This document shows positions 1-7,689 of a stretch of 21,928 bases of DNA, piece after piece. The stretch is taken from IMG/VR virus record IMGVR_UViG_3300029267_000502, positions 1-21,928 of that record, one strand, 5' to 3'. The notes below the pieces were generated by a model that was given only the letters and a program-made list of their open reading frames with translations, searched no databases and had not been told where the DNA came from. A program made the position numbers and the translations under genes. The stretch comes from a virus. How positions within the stretch are numbered: the stretch's first letter is position 1; each line of letters opens with the position of its first letter.

Positions 1-236
1 TTGATTTCTCGGGACTGCCCGCTGGCGCAACCCTCCCCGCTGGCGCGACTGGCAGCGATCACATCATCGGCCCTGTGGAGCGCGACGACGCCGGGAAGCT
101 GCACCTGACCGTGCGCTTCCCGATTGGCTACCACGCCGGGGAGAGCGCGCGTTTCCCCGCCCCGATCACCGTCACCAAGGACGGGCCGATCCACCTGCCC
201 GATCCGGGCCACGAGCCGAAGGGGGCAAGCGCATGA
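1..236 (+). CDS. C-terminal end of an unidentified, probably tail-associated protein (5' partial)
   Basis: The frame starting at base 3 stays open from the left edge to a TGA at 234-236, giving the last 77 residues of a longer protein whose start lies outside. The segment opens with a short tandem LPAGAT repeat and then has a beta-rich, Pro/Gly-rich stretch (HLTVRFPIGYHAGE). I do not recognise a domain. Its stop overlaps the next start as ATGA, so the two genes are probably coupled. Position just before a tail-assembly-like gene and the lysis genes suggests the C-terminus of a tail or receptor-binding protein, by inference only. The segment is very G+C-rich with almost exclusively G/C-ending codons, unlike the genes beyond 1000. 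Confidence 0.6.
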   Translation, partial: DFSGLPAGATLPAGATGSDHIIGPVERDDAGKLHLTVRFPIGYHAGESARFPAPITVTKDGPIHLPDPGHEPKGASA

Positions 237-439
237 GCATTGACTGGACACAGGTAGTTACCGCTGAGGACAAGGCGGCGCAGGAAGCCGAACAAGCCCG
301 CCGCGCCCGGATCGCGGAGTTGGAGCAAAAGCTGCGGGACACCGATTACGTGGCCCTTGCCGATTATGACAAGGAGAGGCCGGACATGCTGGCCCAGCGT
401 CAGGCGTGGCGCGACGAAATCAGGGAGCTTGGCGGCTGA
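233..439 (+). CDS. Small tail-assembly-like protein (XkdW / tail-fibre-assembly type)
   Basis: This 68-residue charged protein has a helical Ala/Glu/Arg-rich first half (about residues 14-35). The second half has the pattern LRDTDYVALADYD followed by QRQAWRDEIREL. A 'TDY' motif followed by an Arg/Trp-rich 'RQAWRDEI' helix is typical of small proteins encoded just after tail fibres (XkdW or tail-fibre-assembly-like), which are thought to act as chaperones or tail accessories. The ATG overlaps the upstream stop as ATGA and is preceded by a G-rich ribosome-binding stretch (GGGGGC). The stop overlaps the next start as TGATG. Family assignment is by motif feel, so moderate. Composition is strongly G+C-rich, as in its left neighbour. 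Confidence 0.6.
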   Translation: MSIDWTQVVTAEDKAAQEAEQARRARIAELEQKLRDTDYVALADYDKERPDMLAQRQAWRDEIRELGG

Positions 440-984
440 TGTATGCCTCCCACCACGCCGCCGTAGGAACAGCCCTGACCGTGGGCGGCTACATCGCCGC
501 AGGGCCGGTGGGTGTGCTCGTGGGCGGCGCTCTGGCGTTCCTGTTGCATGATCCGATGGACCGGCTGGGCGAGGCCGCCTTTGGCCGCTCGTTCCCGCCT
601 GACCGTCAGACGCTGATCTGGGAGGGCCTGCCCTTCCTCGCATTCATCCTTGCCGCCGTCCTCGCTGGCCCGCTCTGGTGGGTGCTTGCAACAGGCTGGA
701 TCGCGGCCACGGGTATGGACCTGATCGACAAGGCGCGTTGGTTCATGGGCAGGCCTACCGTGTTCCGCTGCCATGACCGAGCCCCGGATGTGCGCCTGAC
801 GCTCTGGCAGACCAAGGCGCTCGCTGTGCTGGCGGCGCCGGTGCCGTTTGGGCTGGTGGCGGTGATAGCCAATGCCGGTGCTGCGGGGCAACTTCTAGCC
901 ACCTTTGCGGCCATTTGTCTGGGAGCGGTGGCCGGAGTTGCGTTTATGTTTTGGCTTCTGACCCGACCGGGAGGGGGGTTGTGA
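439..984 (+). CDS. Multi-pass membrane protein of the lysis/tail boundary, function unknown
   Basis: The product has 181 residues and several hydrophobic segments: about residues 8-38 (Gly/Ala-rich), 62-90 (FLAFILAAVLAGPLWWVLAT), 124-145, and 147-177 near the C-terminus. The N-terminus has a His-His pair (MYASHHAAVG) and a Leu-His-Asp (LLHDPMDRL), reminiscent of DUF457/YdjM-type membrane proteins, but I cannot confirm that. The start is the ATG at 439 because it forms a TGATG coupling with the preceding stop and a GGGAG lies upstream. An in-frame ATG at 406 would overlap the previous gene by 34 bases and is less likely. A holin or lysis-regulatory role is possible from position next to a holin-like gene and an endolysin. 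It is the last complete gene of the high-G+C segment. Confidence 0.65.
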   Translation: MYASHHAAVGTALTVGGYIAAGPVGVLVGGALAFLLHDPMDRLGEAAFGRSFPPDRQTLIWEGLPFLAFILAAVLAGPLWWVLATGWIAATGMDLIDKARWFMGRPTVFRCHDRAPDVRLTLWQTKALAVLAAPVPFGLVAVIANAGAAGQLLATFAAICLGAVAGVAFMFWLLTRPGGGL

Positions 985-1265
985 TGACTGCACCGAAAAT
1001 GGATTGGAGGGTGAGTATAGGTAACATCATCCAAATTGTTGCACTCCTAGTAACAATAGGTGTACTATATGCTTCGGGGGCAGCAGAGCTAAAAAGTACA
1101 AAAGATGCTATTGTAGAGACTCGTGCTGAGCAAGCACGATATGAGGTAAGACTCCGTACACTAGAAACAGATAGTGCTAGGGCAGATGAAAGACTCTCCT
1201 CAATCTATACACTATTAAGTAGAATTGATTCCAGACTTGAACGCATTGAGCGTAACCCCCAATAG
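984..1265 (+). CDS. Holin-like protein: one membrane segment plus C-terminal coiled coil
   Basis: The product has 93 residues, with one hydrophobic segment at about residues 13-30 (IIQIVALLVTIGVLYASG). A long charged heptad-like helix follows (about 35-93; RAEQARYEVRLRTLET, LLSRIDSRLERIER). One membrane anchor plus a coiled coil, encoded directly before an endolysin, matches small phage lysis accessory or holin proteins of the XhlA-like layout. The ATG at 984 is chosen because the TGATG overlap and the GGAGGGG run at 970-977 support it. The in-frame ATG at 999 has no ribosome-binding site. The first codons lie in high-G+C DNA, but from about 1010 codons such as AGG, ATA and CTA appear, so the gene straddles the composition break. 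Confidence 0.65.
   Translation: MTAPKMDWRVSIGNIIQIVALLVTIGVLYASGAAELKSTKDAIVETRAEQARYEVRLRTLETDSARADERLSSIYTLLSRIDSRLERIERNPQ
985..1015. other. Abrupt composition boundary (high-G+C left, about 46% G+C right)
   Basis: Left of here, third codon positions are almost all G or C. Right of here, A/T-ending and AGA/ATA/CTA codons dominate for the next 20 kb. The change happens within about 30 bases just after the start of the holin-like gene, while the reading frame and the TGATG coupling remain intact. No direct repeat, integrase gene or tRNA is visible at the boundary. It is either a mosaic recombination joint or an assembly chimera, and the sequence alone cannot decide. Confidence 0.8.
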
Positions 1266-1274
1266 GAGACTTAG

Positions 1275-1907
1275 ATGACTAAGCTATACCAAAGATGGAA
1301 AGACTACCCTATTACGGAATGGCGCTGGCCTGATTTCAGCCCCCAAGAGATGGCTTGTAAGGGTACTGGTAAGTTGATGCTTGACCCAGACGCAATGGAT
1401 AAGCTTCAATCTCTGCGCACCCGTCTTGGTAAGCCGTTGATTATCACTAGCGCCTACCGTTCGCCGGAACATAACAGGAATGTTGGTGGGGCTAAAAGCA
1501 GCTACCATATGAAGGGCGTAGCTTTTGATGTTCGTCAAGATAACCACAACCCTGCTGAGTTCTTGGCTGCCGCAAAGGAAGTAGGATTCACTGGGTTCGG
1601 GACTTACCCGAAGTCTGGTTTCATACACGTTGATACAGGGCCAGCTAGAAAGTGGGGTAGACCTTTCCCGGCGTCCGCAACCAATCTTTCTGTTGAGCCG
1701 CCTGCTCGTTCTAACCCAGCAAAATCTACTACAATACAGGCAGCAGGGGCTACTGGTGTAGCAACTGCTACAGGAGCGGCAACAGCCATTAGCCAACTTG
1801 ACGGTACAGCACAGCTTGTAGTAATTGGTGCGACAGTGGTTGTAGCCCTAGCAGTGCTCTGGATTATGCGAGAGCGCCTGCGTAAGTGGGCCGAAGGAGA
1901 CAGGTAG
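1275..1907 (+). CDS. Endolysin, M15 family peptidase with C-terminal membrane segment
   Basis: The product has 210 residues. The first ~130 are an M15A/VanY-like zinc peptidase that would cut the peptide part of murein. The SxHxxGxAxD signature is present (SSYHMKGVAFDV, zinc ligands His78 and Asp85), and the third ligand comes from HVD (His118, with Asp120). A Ser/Ala/Thr-rich linker follows, then a single hydrophobic segment at about 178-200 (LVVIGATVVVALAVLWIM) and a basic tail. A C-terminal anchor is common in lysins of alphaproteobacterial phages and may hold the enzyme at the inner membrane until the holin acts. A good ribosome-binding site (TAGGAG) precedes the ATG. The gene lies between the holin-like gene and the terminase. 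Its catalytic domain resembles the M15 domain at the end of the ejection protein at 16560-19589. Confidence 0.88.
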   Translation: MTKLYQRWKDYPITEWRWPDFSPQEMACKGTGKLMLDPDAMDKLQSLRTRLGKPLIITSAYRSPEHNRNVGGAKSSYHMKGVAFDVRQDNHNPAEFLAAAKEVGFTGFGTYPKSGFIHVDTGPARKWGRPFPASATNLSVEPPARSNPAKSTTIQAAGATGVATATGAATAISQLDGTAQLVVIGATVVVALAVLWIMRERLRKWAEGDR

Positions 1908-1910
1908 TTT

Positions 1911-3470
1911 ATGAATAAGACCTCTAAGACATCGGCTACAACTGAGATTAGAGAAGCAGCAGAAGCTGATCTTGAGGTATTCATCAGACTAGTAGCCCCC
2001 CATGAAATGATTGGTAGCTGTCACAGGGACGTAATTAGGTGGTGGACACGAGAACAAGCCAAGACTCATCAACTCCTTCTATTCCCTAGAGATCATGGTA
2101 AGAGTAGACACATTGCTTATAGGGTGGCTTGGGAGATTACTAAAGACCCAACCCTTCGTGTGCTATACATTTCAGCCACCTCTAACCTAGCAGAGAAGCA
2201 ACTTACTTTCATTAAAGGTATTCTCACTAGCGACATCTATAGGCACTACTGGCCCGGCCATGTTAATAAGGAAGAGGGTAAGAGAGAGAAGTGGACTTCC
2301 ACTGAGATTTCCCTAGACCACCCCGCAAGAAAAGAACATAACATTAGGGAACCCACTGTATTCACTGCTGGCCTTACTACTGGCATCACTGGTCTACACT
2401 GTGACATTGCAGTGCTGGATGATGTGGTTGTTCAGGAGAATGCTTACAACGAAGAAGGACGTAACAAGGTTAGAAGTCAATACTCTCTTTTGTCTTCCAT
2501 CGAAACCTCAGATGCTAAAGAGTGGGTGGTTGGTACTAGATACCACCCCAAAGATCTGTACTCAGATATGCTTAGTATGAAAGAGGACATATACGATGAA
2601 GATGGCGAGAAGATAGATGAAGTACCAATCTATGAAATCTATGAGCGCCCGGTAGAAGATAGAGGAGATGGCACAGGACAGTTCCTATGGCCACGACTGA
2701 AGCGTAAAGATGGTAAATGGTTTGGGTTTAATATCCAAGTGCTGGCAAAGAAGCGTGGTCAATATCTTGACAGGATGCAGTTTAGGGCACAGTATTACAA
2801 CGATCCCTCTGACCCTGACTCCAGACCAGTTGACTACCACCAGTTCCAATATTTCGAGAGTAAGTTCTTGACACAAGATAAGGGCAACTGGTTTTATAAA
2901 GACAAGAGACTAAACCTTATAGCCTCTATTGACTTTGCCTACTCGATCAGGAAGACTGCTGACTACACTGCAATTGTTGTGATTGGTGCTGACGAAGATA
3001 ATAATATCTATGTTTTGGATATTGACAGGTTTCGTACGGAGAATATCAGCGACTACTTCAAAGCCATTCTTGGCCTGTCTAACAGATGGGGCTTTAGGAA
3101 ACTCAGGGCTGAAGTTACAGCAGCTCAGGCAGCTATTGTAAAAAGTCTTAAGCAAGACTTCTTCGCTCCGCATGGTCTAACTATTCGTGTAGAAGAGGTT
3201 AGACCAACTAGACATCAAGGTAGCAAAGAGGAAAGGCTTGAAGCTGTACTACTTCCTCGTTATGAGAATGGCCAGATCTTCCACTATAGGGGAGGCAACA
3301 TTCAATACTTAGAGGAAGAAATGGTAAGTAGAAACCCACCGCACGATGACGTTAAGGATGCTCTAGCTACCGCCATTGAAGGCGCAGTTAGGCCAGCTAA
3401 GCAGATGAGGCAGAGAAGTATGGGGTCAAATATTATTAGTCACCCAAGGTTCGGAGGTATTAGCAGATGA
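1911..3470 (+). CDS. terL: Terminase large subunit (packaging ATPase and nuclease)
   Basis: At 519 residues this is the usual size for a podovirus large terminase, which pumps DNA into the prohead and cuts concatemers. The ATPase half shows a variant Walker A, FPRDHGKS (Lys64, Ser65), and a Walker B, IAVLDDV (Asp170, Asp171). The RNase H-like nuclease half shows SIDFAYS with Asp341, then a late acidic cluster, HDDVKDA (Asp479, Asp480, Asp483). A GAAGGAGA ribosome-binding site lies before the ATG, which starts three bases after the endolysin stop. Its TGA overlaps the portal ATG (ATGA). No small terminase subunit is encoded upstream in this window, so it must lie elsewhere or be unrecognised. 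Confidence 0.93.
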   Translation: MNKTSKTSATTEIREAAEADLEVFIRLVAPHEMIGSCHRDVIRWWTREQAKTHQLLLFPRDHGKSRHIAYRVAWEITKDPTLRVLYISATSNLAEKQLTFIKGILTSDIYRHYWPGHVNKEEGKREKWTSTEISLDHPARKEHNIREPTVFTAGLTTGITGLHCDIAVLDDVVVQENAYNEEGRNKVRSQYSLLSSIETSDAKEWVVGTRYHPKDLYSDMLSMKEDIYDEDGEKIDEVPIYEIYERPVEDRGDGTGQFLWPRLKRKDGKWFGFNIQVLAKKRGQYLDRMQFRAQYYNDPSDPDSRPVDYHQFQYFESKFLTQDKGNWFYKDKRLNLIASIDFAYSIRKTADYTAIVVIGADEDNNIYVLDIDRFRTENISDYFKAILGLSNRWGFRKLRAEVTAAQAAIVKSLKQDFFAPHGLTIRVEEVRPTRHQGSKEERLEAVLLPRYENGQIFHYRGGNIQYLEEEMVSRNPPHDDVKDALATAIEGAVRPAKQMRQRSMGSNIISHPRFGGISR

Positions 3471-5197
3471 GTAAACCTACCCTTGATGTAGAACATCTGT
3501 TGTCCCCGCATGGGTTGGCATCAGACATTGCTTCAAAGTTTCAGGAGTGGAACTCTTTACGACAGCAGTGGCTAGAGAGTAAGAAAGAGCTTCGTAACTA
3601 TCTGTATGCAACAGATACCACCACTACATCCAACAAAGCTCTCCCGTGGATGAACTCTACTACCACACCTAAGCTTACTCAGATCTATGATAACTTGAAG
3701 GCTAACTACTCTGCTGCCCTATTCCCCAACTCCAATTGGATGAAGTGGAATGGAGACGACAGAAACTCTGCCACAAGAGAGAAGAAAAGAATTGTCCAAG
3801 CCTATATGGAGAATAAGGTTAGGCAAGGAAAGTTTGAGCTTGAGGTGGATAAACTCATTGATGACTACATTCTATACGGGAATGTATTCGCATCTGTGAG
3901 TTTTGAACAGAATTATCATAAGGTAGGGGATGAACTTGTAGCTGGCTACATTGGCCCAAAGCTAAACCGCATCAGTCCTAATGATATTGTGTTCAACCCT
4001 ACCGCTTCTTCTTTTAACCACACCCCTAAAATTATCCGCTCTCTTGTACAACTAGGAGAAGTAAAGCGTGATGTAGATAAGGGCGAAGAGTGGATGAAAG
4101 ACATCTTCTCTAAGATGCTTTCTAACAGGCAAGAGATTAGCGGGGGAGTCTCTACAGAAAAGAGTGATGGGTTCATTGCAGATGGATTCAGCTCTATTGA
4201 ACACTACTACGGCTCTTCTTACGTGGAACTCCTCACATTCTATGGGGACATCTACGACACAGTTGCAGGTGAACTCAAAGAGAACCGGATGATTACGGTT
4301 GTAGATAGGGCCTATATCCTTCGTGATGAACCCATCCCGTCTTGGTTGGGCACTGATCCGATCTTCCACTCCGGGTGGAGACATAGGCCAGACAACCTTT
4401 ACGCAATGGGACCCCTAGATAATCTTGTTGGTTTGCAATATCGCATCGACCACCTTGAGAATCTTAAGGCAGATGTCTTCGATCAGATCGCCCTGCCCCT
4501 CCTTAAAATCAGGGGGGATGTTGAAGATTTTGACTACGGCCCTAGTGCTAGAATCTATCTGGGGGAAGAGGGTGATGTAGTACCAATGGTTCCTGACGCA
4601 ACAGCACTGAATGCTGATATGCAAATCCAACTTATCGAGAATAAGATGGAAGAGCTGGCAGGTGCTCCGCGTCAAGCTATGGGTATTAGAACCCCCGGCG
4701 AGAAAACTGCTTTTGAGGTACAGAGTTTGGAGAACGCATCGAGCCGCATTTTCCAACATAAAGCCTCTCAATTTGAGCGGGAGTTTATCGAACCCATCCT
4801 TAACGCTATGCTCGAAAGTGCTAGACGTTCTATGGATGTGGTAGACGTTATCAGAGTTCTTGATGATCAAACTGGTGCTGAGTTGTTCAAACAAATCACT
4901 AGGGAAGACATCACAGCTAAGGGTACTCTGGTGCCGATTGGTGCTAGACACTTTGCTGAGAGAGCACAGAGGGTGCAGAACATTAATCAGTTTGTACAGT
5001 TTAAGCAATTGCCTGATGTGGGTGTTCACCTCTCTGGTAAGAGAATTGCTGAGCTTGTTGCGTATGAGTTGGGAGAAGAGGCTCTCTTCGGTGACAACAT
5101 CGCCATTGATGAGCAGATGGAAACCCAAGCTAAGATGCAAGATAGCGAAGCTGACATGATGGAACAAATGCAGGTTGCAGCAGAGGAAGGACTCTAA
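3467..5197 (+). CDS. Portal protein (head-to-tail connector)
   Basis: This 576-residue protein follows the terminase with an ATGA overlap and a GGAGG site upstream. It would form the dodecameric ring through which DNA enters and leaves the head. Typical podovirus portal signatures are an N-terminal segment with LPWMNSTTTPKLTQIYDNLK (about 58-77), a SAALFPNSNWMKW stretch, and the conserved clip/stem region APRQAMGIRTPGEKTA (about residues 399-414), followed by the helical region around FEREFIEPILNAML. The C-terminus is acidic and Met/Gln-rich (about 545-576). Size and position match T7-like and SIO1-like portals. The stop overlaps the next start as TAATG. Confidence 0.9.
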   Translation: MSKPTLDVEHLLSPHGLASDIASKFQEWNSLRQQWLESKKELRNYLYATDTTTTSNKALPWMNSTTTPKLTQIYDNLKANYSAALFPNSNWMKWNGDDRNSATREKKRIVQAYMENKVRQGKFELEVDKLIDDYILYGNVFASVSFEQNYHKVGDELVAGYIGPKLNRISPNDIVFNPTASSFNHTPKIIRSLVQLGEVKRDVDKGEEWMKDIFSKMLSNRQEISGGVSTEKSDGFIADGFSSIEHYYGSSYVELLTFYGDIYDTVAGELKENRMITVVDRAYILRDEPIPSWLGTDPIFHSGWRHRPDNLYAMGPLDNLVGLQYRIDHLENLKADVFDQIALPLLKIRGDVEDFDYGPSARIYLGEEGDVVPMVPDATALNADMQIQLIENKMEELAGAPRQAMGIRTPGEKTAFEVQSLENASSRIFQHKASQFEREFIEPILNAMLESARRSMDVVDVIRVLDDQTGAELFKQITREDITAKGTLVPIGARHFAERAQRVQNINQFVQFKQLPDVGVHLSGKRIAELVAYELGEEALFGDNIAIDEQMETQAKMQDSEADMMEQMQVAAEEGL

Positions 5198-5427
5198 TGC
5201 AAACAGTTTGGACCAAAGGTCATAAGAATACTGCGGCTAGGAAGAGTGAAGTTCTCTCCTACCGTATCGCCTTTAACGCCTTGAAAGAGGTGTTAGAAAA
5301 GGAGTATGTGCCAGCTCCTCCTGTGGATTATGATAATCCAGCATGGGCTTATAAGCAGGCACACATCAATGGGCAGAACCAAATGCTCGAAAGAGTAATG
5401 TCCCTGATAACCATCAAGGAGAACTAA
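5197..5427 (+). CDS. Small conserved-looking protein between portal and scaffold, unknown function
   Basis: The product has 76 residues, charged and probably helical, with no membrane segment or signal peptide. It starts in a TAATG overlap with the portal (GAGGAAGGA upstream) and ends directly before the scaffold ATG. The centre, VPAPPVDYDNPAWAYKQA, and the following helix (HINGQNQMLERVMSLIT) resemble small proteins found at this position in other podoviruses that bind nothing I can name. The tight packing on both sides and the good ribosome-binding site argue it is translated. A head-assembly role is inferred from position only. Confidence 0.6.
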   Translation: MQTVWTKGHKNTAARKSEVLSYRIAFNALKEVLEKEYVPAPPVDYDNPAWAYKQAHINGQNQMLERVMSLITIKEN

Positions 5428-6141
5428 ATGAGCGTCTTTAACCAAGAAGACAACTGGCTTGAAAAAGTTATTGAAGAGAAGGGCGAGCAGTGGAAAGATC
5501 CCCAAGTAATCGCTAAGGGATACTACAATGCTCAAGAGTACATCAAAGAACTTGAACGTCAGACCGCTGAGCAGCGCGAAGACCTCGCAAAGAAAGCTGG
5601 TGTAGAAGAGCTTCTCGAACAATTGCAGAAGGGACAGGCACAGCCTCCCGCCGGGGAACCCTCTGCACATAACGGCGGCACAGAATCGGGAGAGCAGACC
5701 ACTCAGACCGATAGTGAAGAGAGACTAAAAAGCCTGATTGAAGAGACCCTCACTTCGCGTGAAAGACAGAACTCTCAGGAGCAAAATCTCATCGAGGCAG
5801 ATAAGAAACTGTCAGAGACTTTTGGTACTGAGGCTAAAGCTGTTGTAGAGAAAAGGGCACGGGAACTTGGTATGGATATGGATCGTCTTAGGTCCCTTGC
5901 TGCCGAGTCCCCCACTGCTTTCTTTACTCTCATCGGTGAGCAGACTAAGAAAGAGTCTAACCCCACCACTGCTGGCTCTGTTAACACCGCTGCTGGGGCT
6001 TTTAATCAGTCCTCTAAACGCGACTTCCAATACTACCAACAGTTGCGTAGGAGTGATCCAAAGCAATACTACACACCCAAGATTCAGAACCAGATGGTTC
6101 AAGATAGACAGTCAATGTCTAGAGAAGATTGGGGTGGGTAA
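5428..6141 (+). CDS. Scaffold (head assembly) protein
   Basis: This 237-residue, highly charged, Gln/Glu-rich protein sits directly between the portal region and the major capsid gene, the standard place for a scaffold that shapes the prohead and leaves before packaging. It has coiled-coil-like helices at about residues 35-72 (YIKELERQTAEQREDLAKKA), a low-complexity linker (about 72-95, Ala/Gly/Ser/Thr/Gln), and a second helical region to about 175. The basic, Gln/Tyr-rich C-terminus (PKIQNQMVQDRQSMSRE) is where scaffolds usually contact capsid protein. An AGGAG site lies before the ATG. The identification rests on composition and position rather than a sequence motif. Confidence 0.78.
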   Translation: MSVFNQEDNWLEKVIEEKGEQWKDPQVIAKGYYNAQEYIKELERQTAEQREDLAKKAGVEELLEQLQKGQAQPPAGEPSAHNGGTESGEQTTQTDSEERLKSLIEETLTSRERQNSQEQNLIEADKKLSETFGTEAKAVVEKRARELGMDMDRLRSLAAESPTAFFTLIGEQTKKESNPTTAGSVNTAAGAFNQSSKRDFQYYQQLRRSDPKQYYTPKIQNQMVQDRQSMSREDWGG

Positions 6142-6162
6142 ATATAACTAGGAGAGACTTAA

Positions 6163-7128
6163 ATGTCTATGACTACCTCGAATACCTCTCTTCTCACTCG
6201 TGCCGAAATTTGGTCCAGTGAGCTTAAAGAGGTCCTCCAAGACGACCTGTTCGGAATGGGCTATGTCGATTTTTTGACTGAGTTCCCGGACGGTACGCAA
6301 TTCACCATCCCGTCGATTGGTGATGCCCTCGTGGACGACTACACCGAAGATCAGGCTGTTAACTACCGCCCGATGGATACCGGTGAGTGGACGTTCACCA
6401 TTGATGAGTACCTGTCTTCGGGCACGTACATCACCAAGAAGGCTGAGCAAGACATCTACTACATGAACCAGCTCGTATCGGGCTTTGTTCCGAAGCAGCG
6501 CCGTGCAATCATGGAGCACTTCGAGAAGACGATGTTTGAAAAGCCCGAGGCCATCTATTCGGCTAACGCTCAGGGCGCTATCAACGGTGCTTACCACCGC
6601 ATGGCTGGCGGGAACGGTGGTATCATTGAACTCGCCGACTTTGCGTATGCTAACTATGCTCTGGATAAGGCCAATGTGCCTGCCCAGAATCGTGTAGCCA
6701 TCGTAGATCCCTCGGTTGGGTTTACCTTTGAAACTCTTTCCAACCTTGTGTCGGTTTCTAACAACCCGATGTGGGAAGGTATTGTTTCCGAGGGCATCCA
6801 CTCTGGCCTCAAGTTCGTTAAGAACGTGTATGGCTTCGATGTGTATGTGTCGAACCGACTCCCTGCTGTCACTGACTCTGCTCTGCCGGAACGTGATGGT
6901 TCCACCACTAAGGACTTCTCGTCCACCAATGGTGTTGCCAACTACTTCTTCTCGGCTACCTCGGATATTCTTCCGTGGAAAGGCGCATGGCGTCAGATGC
7001 CCGAAGTGGATATGGAGTATAACAAGGACTATCAGCGCACTGAGTTCGTTACCACGGCTCGTTACGGTGTCAAGTTGTTCCGTCCTGAAAACATGGTGAC
7101 GGTTGTTACTAACCCGACCATTAGCTAA
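6163..7128 (+). CDS. Major capsid protein
   Basis: The product has 321 residues, the size and gene position expected for a podovirus major capsid subunit (HK97 fold assumed from family knowledge). The N-terminal half contains FTIPSIGDALVDDY and NYRPMDTGEW (about 46-75). The rest is the mixed alpha/beta, aromatic-rich sequence typical of capsids, with an insertion-like VYGFDVYVSNRLP near 222. A strong TAGGAGAG ribosome-binding site precedes the ATG. Codon choice shifts toward C/G-ending codons compared with neighbouring genes, as is common for the most highly translated phage gene. The next gene follows 12 bases later. Confidence 0.88.
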   Translation: MSMTTSNTSLLTRAEIWSSELKEVLQDDLFGMGYVDFLTEFPDGTQFTIPSIGDALVDDYTEDQAVNYRPMDTGEWTFTIDEYLSSGTYITKKAEQDIYYMNQLVSGFVPKQRRAIMEHFEKTMFEKPEAIYSANAQGAINGAYHRMAGGNGGIIELADFAYANYALDKANVPAQNRVAIVDPSVGFTFETLSNLVSVSNNPMWEGIVSEGIHSGLKFVKNVYGFDVYVSNRLPAVTDSALPERDGSTTKDFSSTNGVANYFFSATSDILPWKGAWRQMPEVDMEYNKDYQRTEFVTTARYGVKLFRPENMVTVVTNPTIS

Positions 7129-7140
7129 GGAGAAAAACTA

Positions 7141-7635
7141 ATGACTTGGACTAACGAAGACGGCCTTGTGGTTCGTTTCGGTAAAGAGAACGCTGAAGTG
7201 GTTAACCAAGGTACCACTGCTGCCAATGTTAAGAAGTCGCTTGTTCACAAGTTTGACTACACTGACATTGCGGATACCGATACCACGGCCCCTGACCCGC
7301 TCCTCCCGGTAATCCCGGCAGGCTCGGTCATTGTCAGTGCTACTCTGTATGTCACCACTGCTTTTGTTGGTGCTACTGGGACACTCGACATTGGCCTGAA
7401 AACTGCTGATGGTACTAACACTGATGATGACGGCATTGATGCTGCCATTGCAGTGACGGCTCTTGACGCAGTAGGGGATGTCATCCAGTGCGATGGTGCA
7501 TATGTTATGGACCAAACTGGAAACCTCACTGGTATTCGCCTTACCGCAGACCAATACATTATGACTACGTATGACACGGCTGCCTTTACGGCGGGTGCTG
7601 CTACGCTGGTTGTAGAGTATCTGGAAATCGAGTAA
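7141..7635 (+). CDS. Probable head decoration / minor capsid protein
   Basis: The product has 164 residues, acidic, Thr/Ala/Val/Gly-rich and almost certainly all-beta. It has the appearance of a soluble structural protein: many strands ending in Thr or Val, no Cys-rich or membrane region. An excellent AAGGAG site sits 12 bases after the capsid stop, and it shares the capsid's codon bias (GTC, ACC, CTC, GGC), suggesting similarly high expression. Those two facts suggest a capsid-surface cement or decoration protein, but there is no diagnostic motif. An alternative is a short fibre or collar subunit. A stem-loop follows immediately, possibly limiting read-through into the less abundant tail genes. 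Confidence 0.6.
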   Translation: MTWTNEDGLVVRFGKENAEVVNQGTTAANVKKSLVHKFDYTDIADTDTTAPDPLLPVIPAGSVIVSATLYVTTAFVGATGTLDIGLKTADGTNTDDDGIDAAIAVTALDAVGDVIQCDGAYVMDQTGNLTGIRLTADQYIMTTYDTAAFTAGAATLVVEYLEIE

Positions 7636-7642
7636 CACAATT

Positions 7643-7668
7643 GGGCCGCTGCTTTAGAGTGGCGGCCC
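7643..7668 (+). terminator. Stem-loop after capsid/decoration genes, possible partial terminator
   Basis: GGGCCGC at 7643-7649 can pair with GCGGCCC at 7662-7668, a perfect 7-bp G+C stem. It can extend inward by G·T wobbles and C-G/T-A pairs to leave a small loop. Only TTCC follows instead of a clear T-run, so it is probably a leaky terminator or an mRNA-stabilising 3' end for the two strongly expressed genes upstream. It occupies almost the whole 54-base gap before the next gene. Confidence 0.6.
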
Positions 7669-7689
7669 TTCCACCTTTAGGAGAATAAT

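Noticed and set aside
3-50. Tandem LPAGAT coding repeat as a possible larger repeat array
   Set aside because: Only two copies are visible at the window edge, too few to call a repeat feature.
400-1034. Long open frames on the - strand in the high-G+C left end
   Set aside because: High G+C removes stop codons by chance. The proteins are Arg/Pro/His-rich without fold-like pattern, and the + strand genes are tightly coupled by ATGA/TGATG overlaps.
4415-5167. 250-codon open frame on the - strand opposite the portal gene
   Set aside because: Shadow frame: codon phase mirrors the portal gene, no ribosome-binding site, low-complexity Leu/Ser-rich product.
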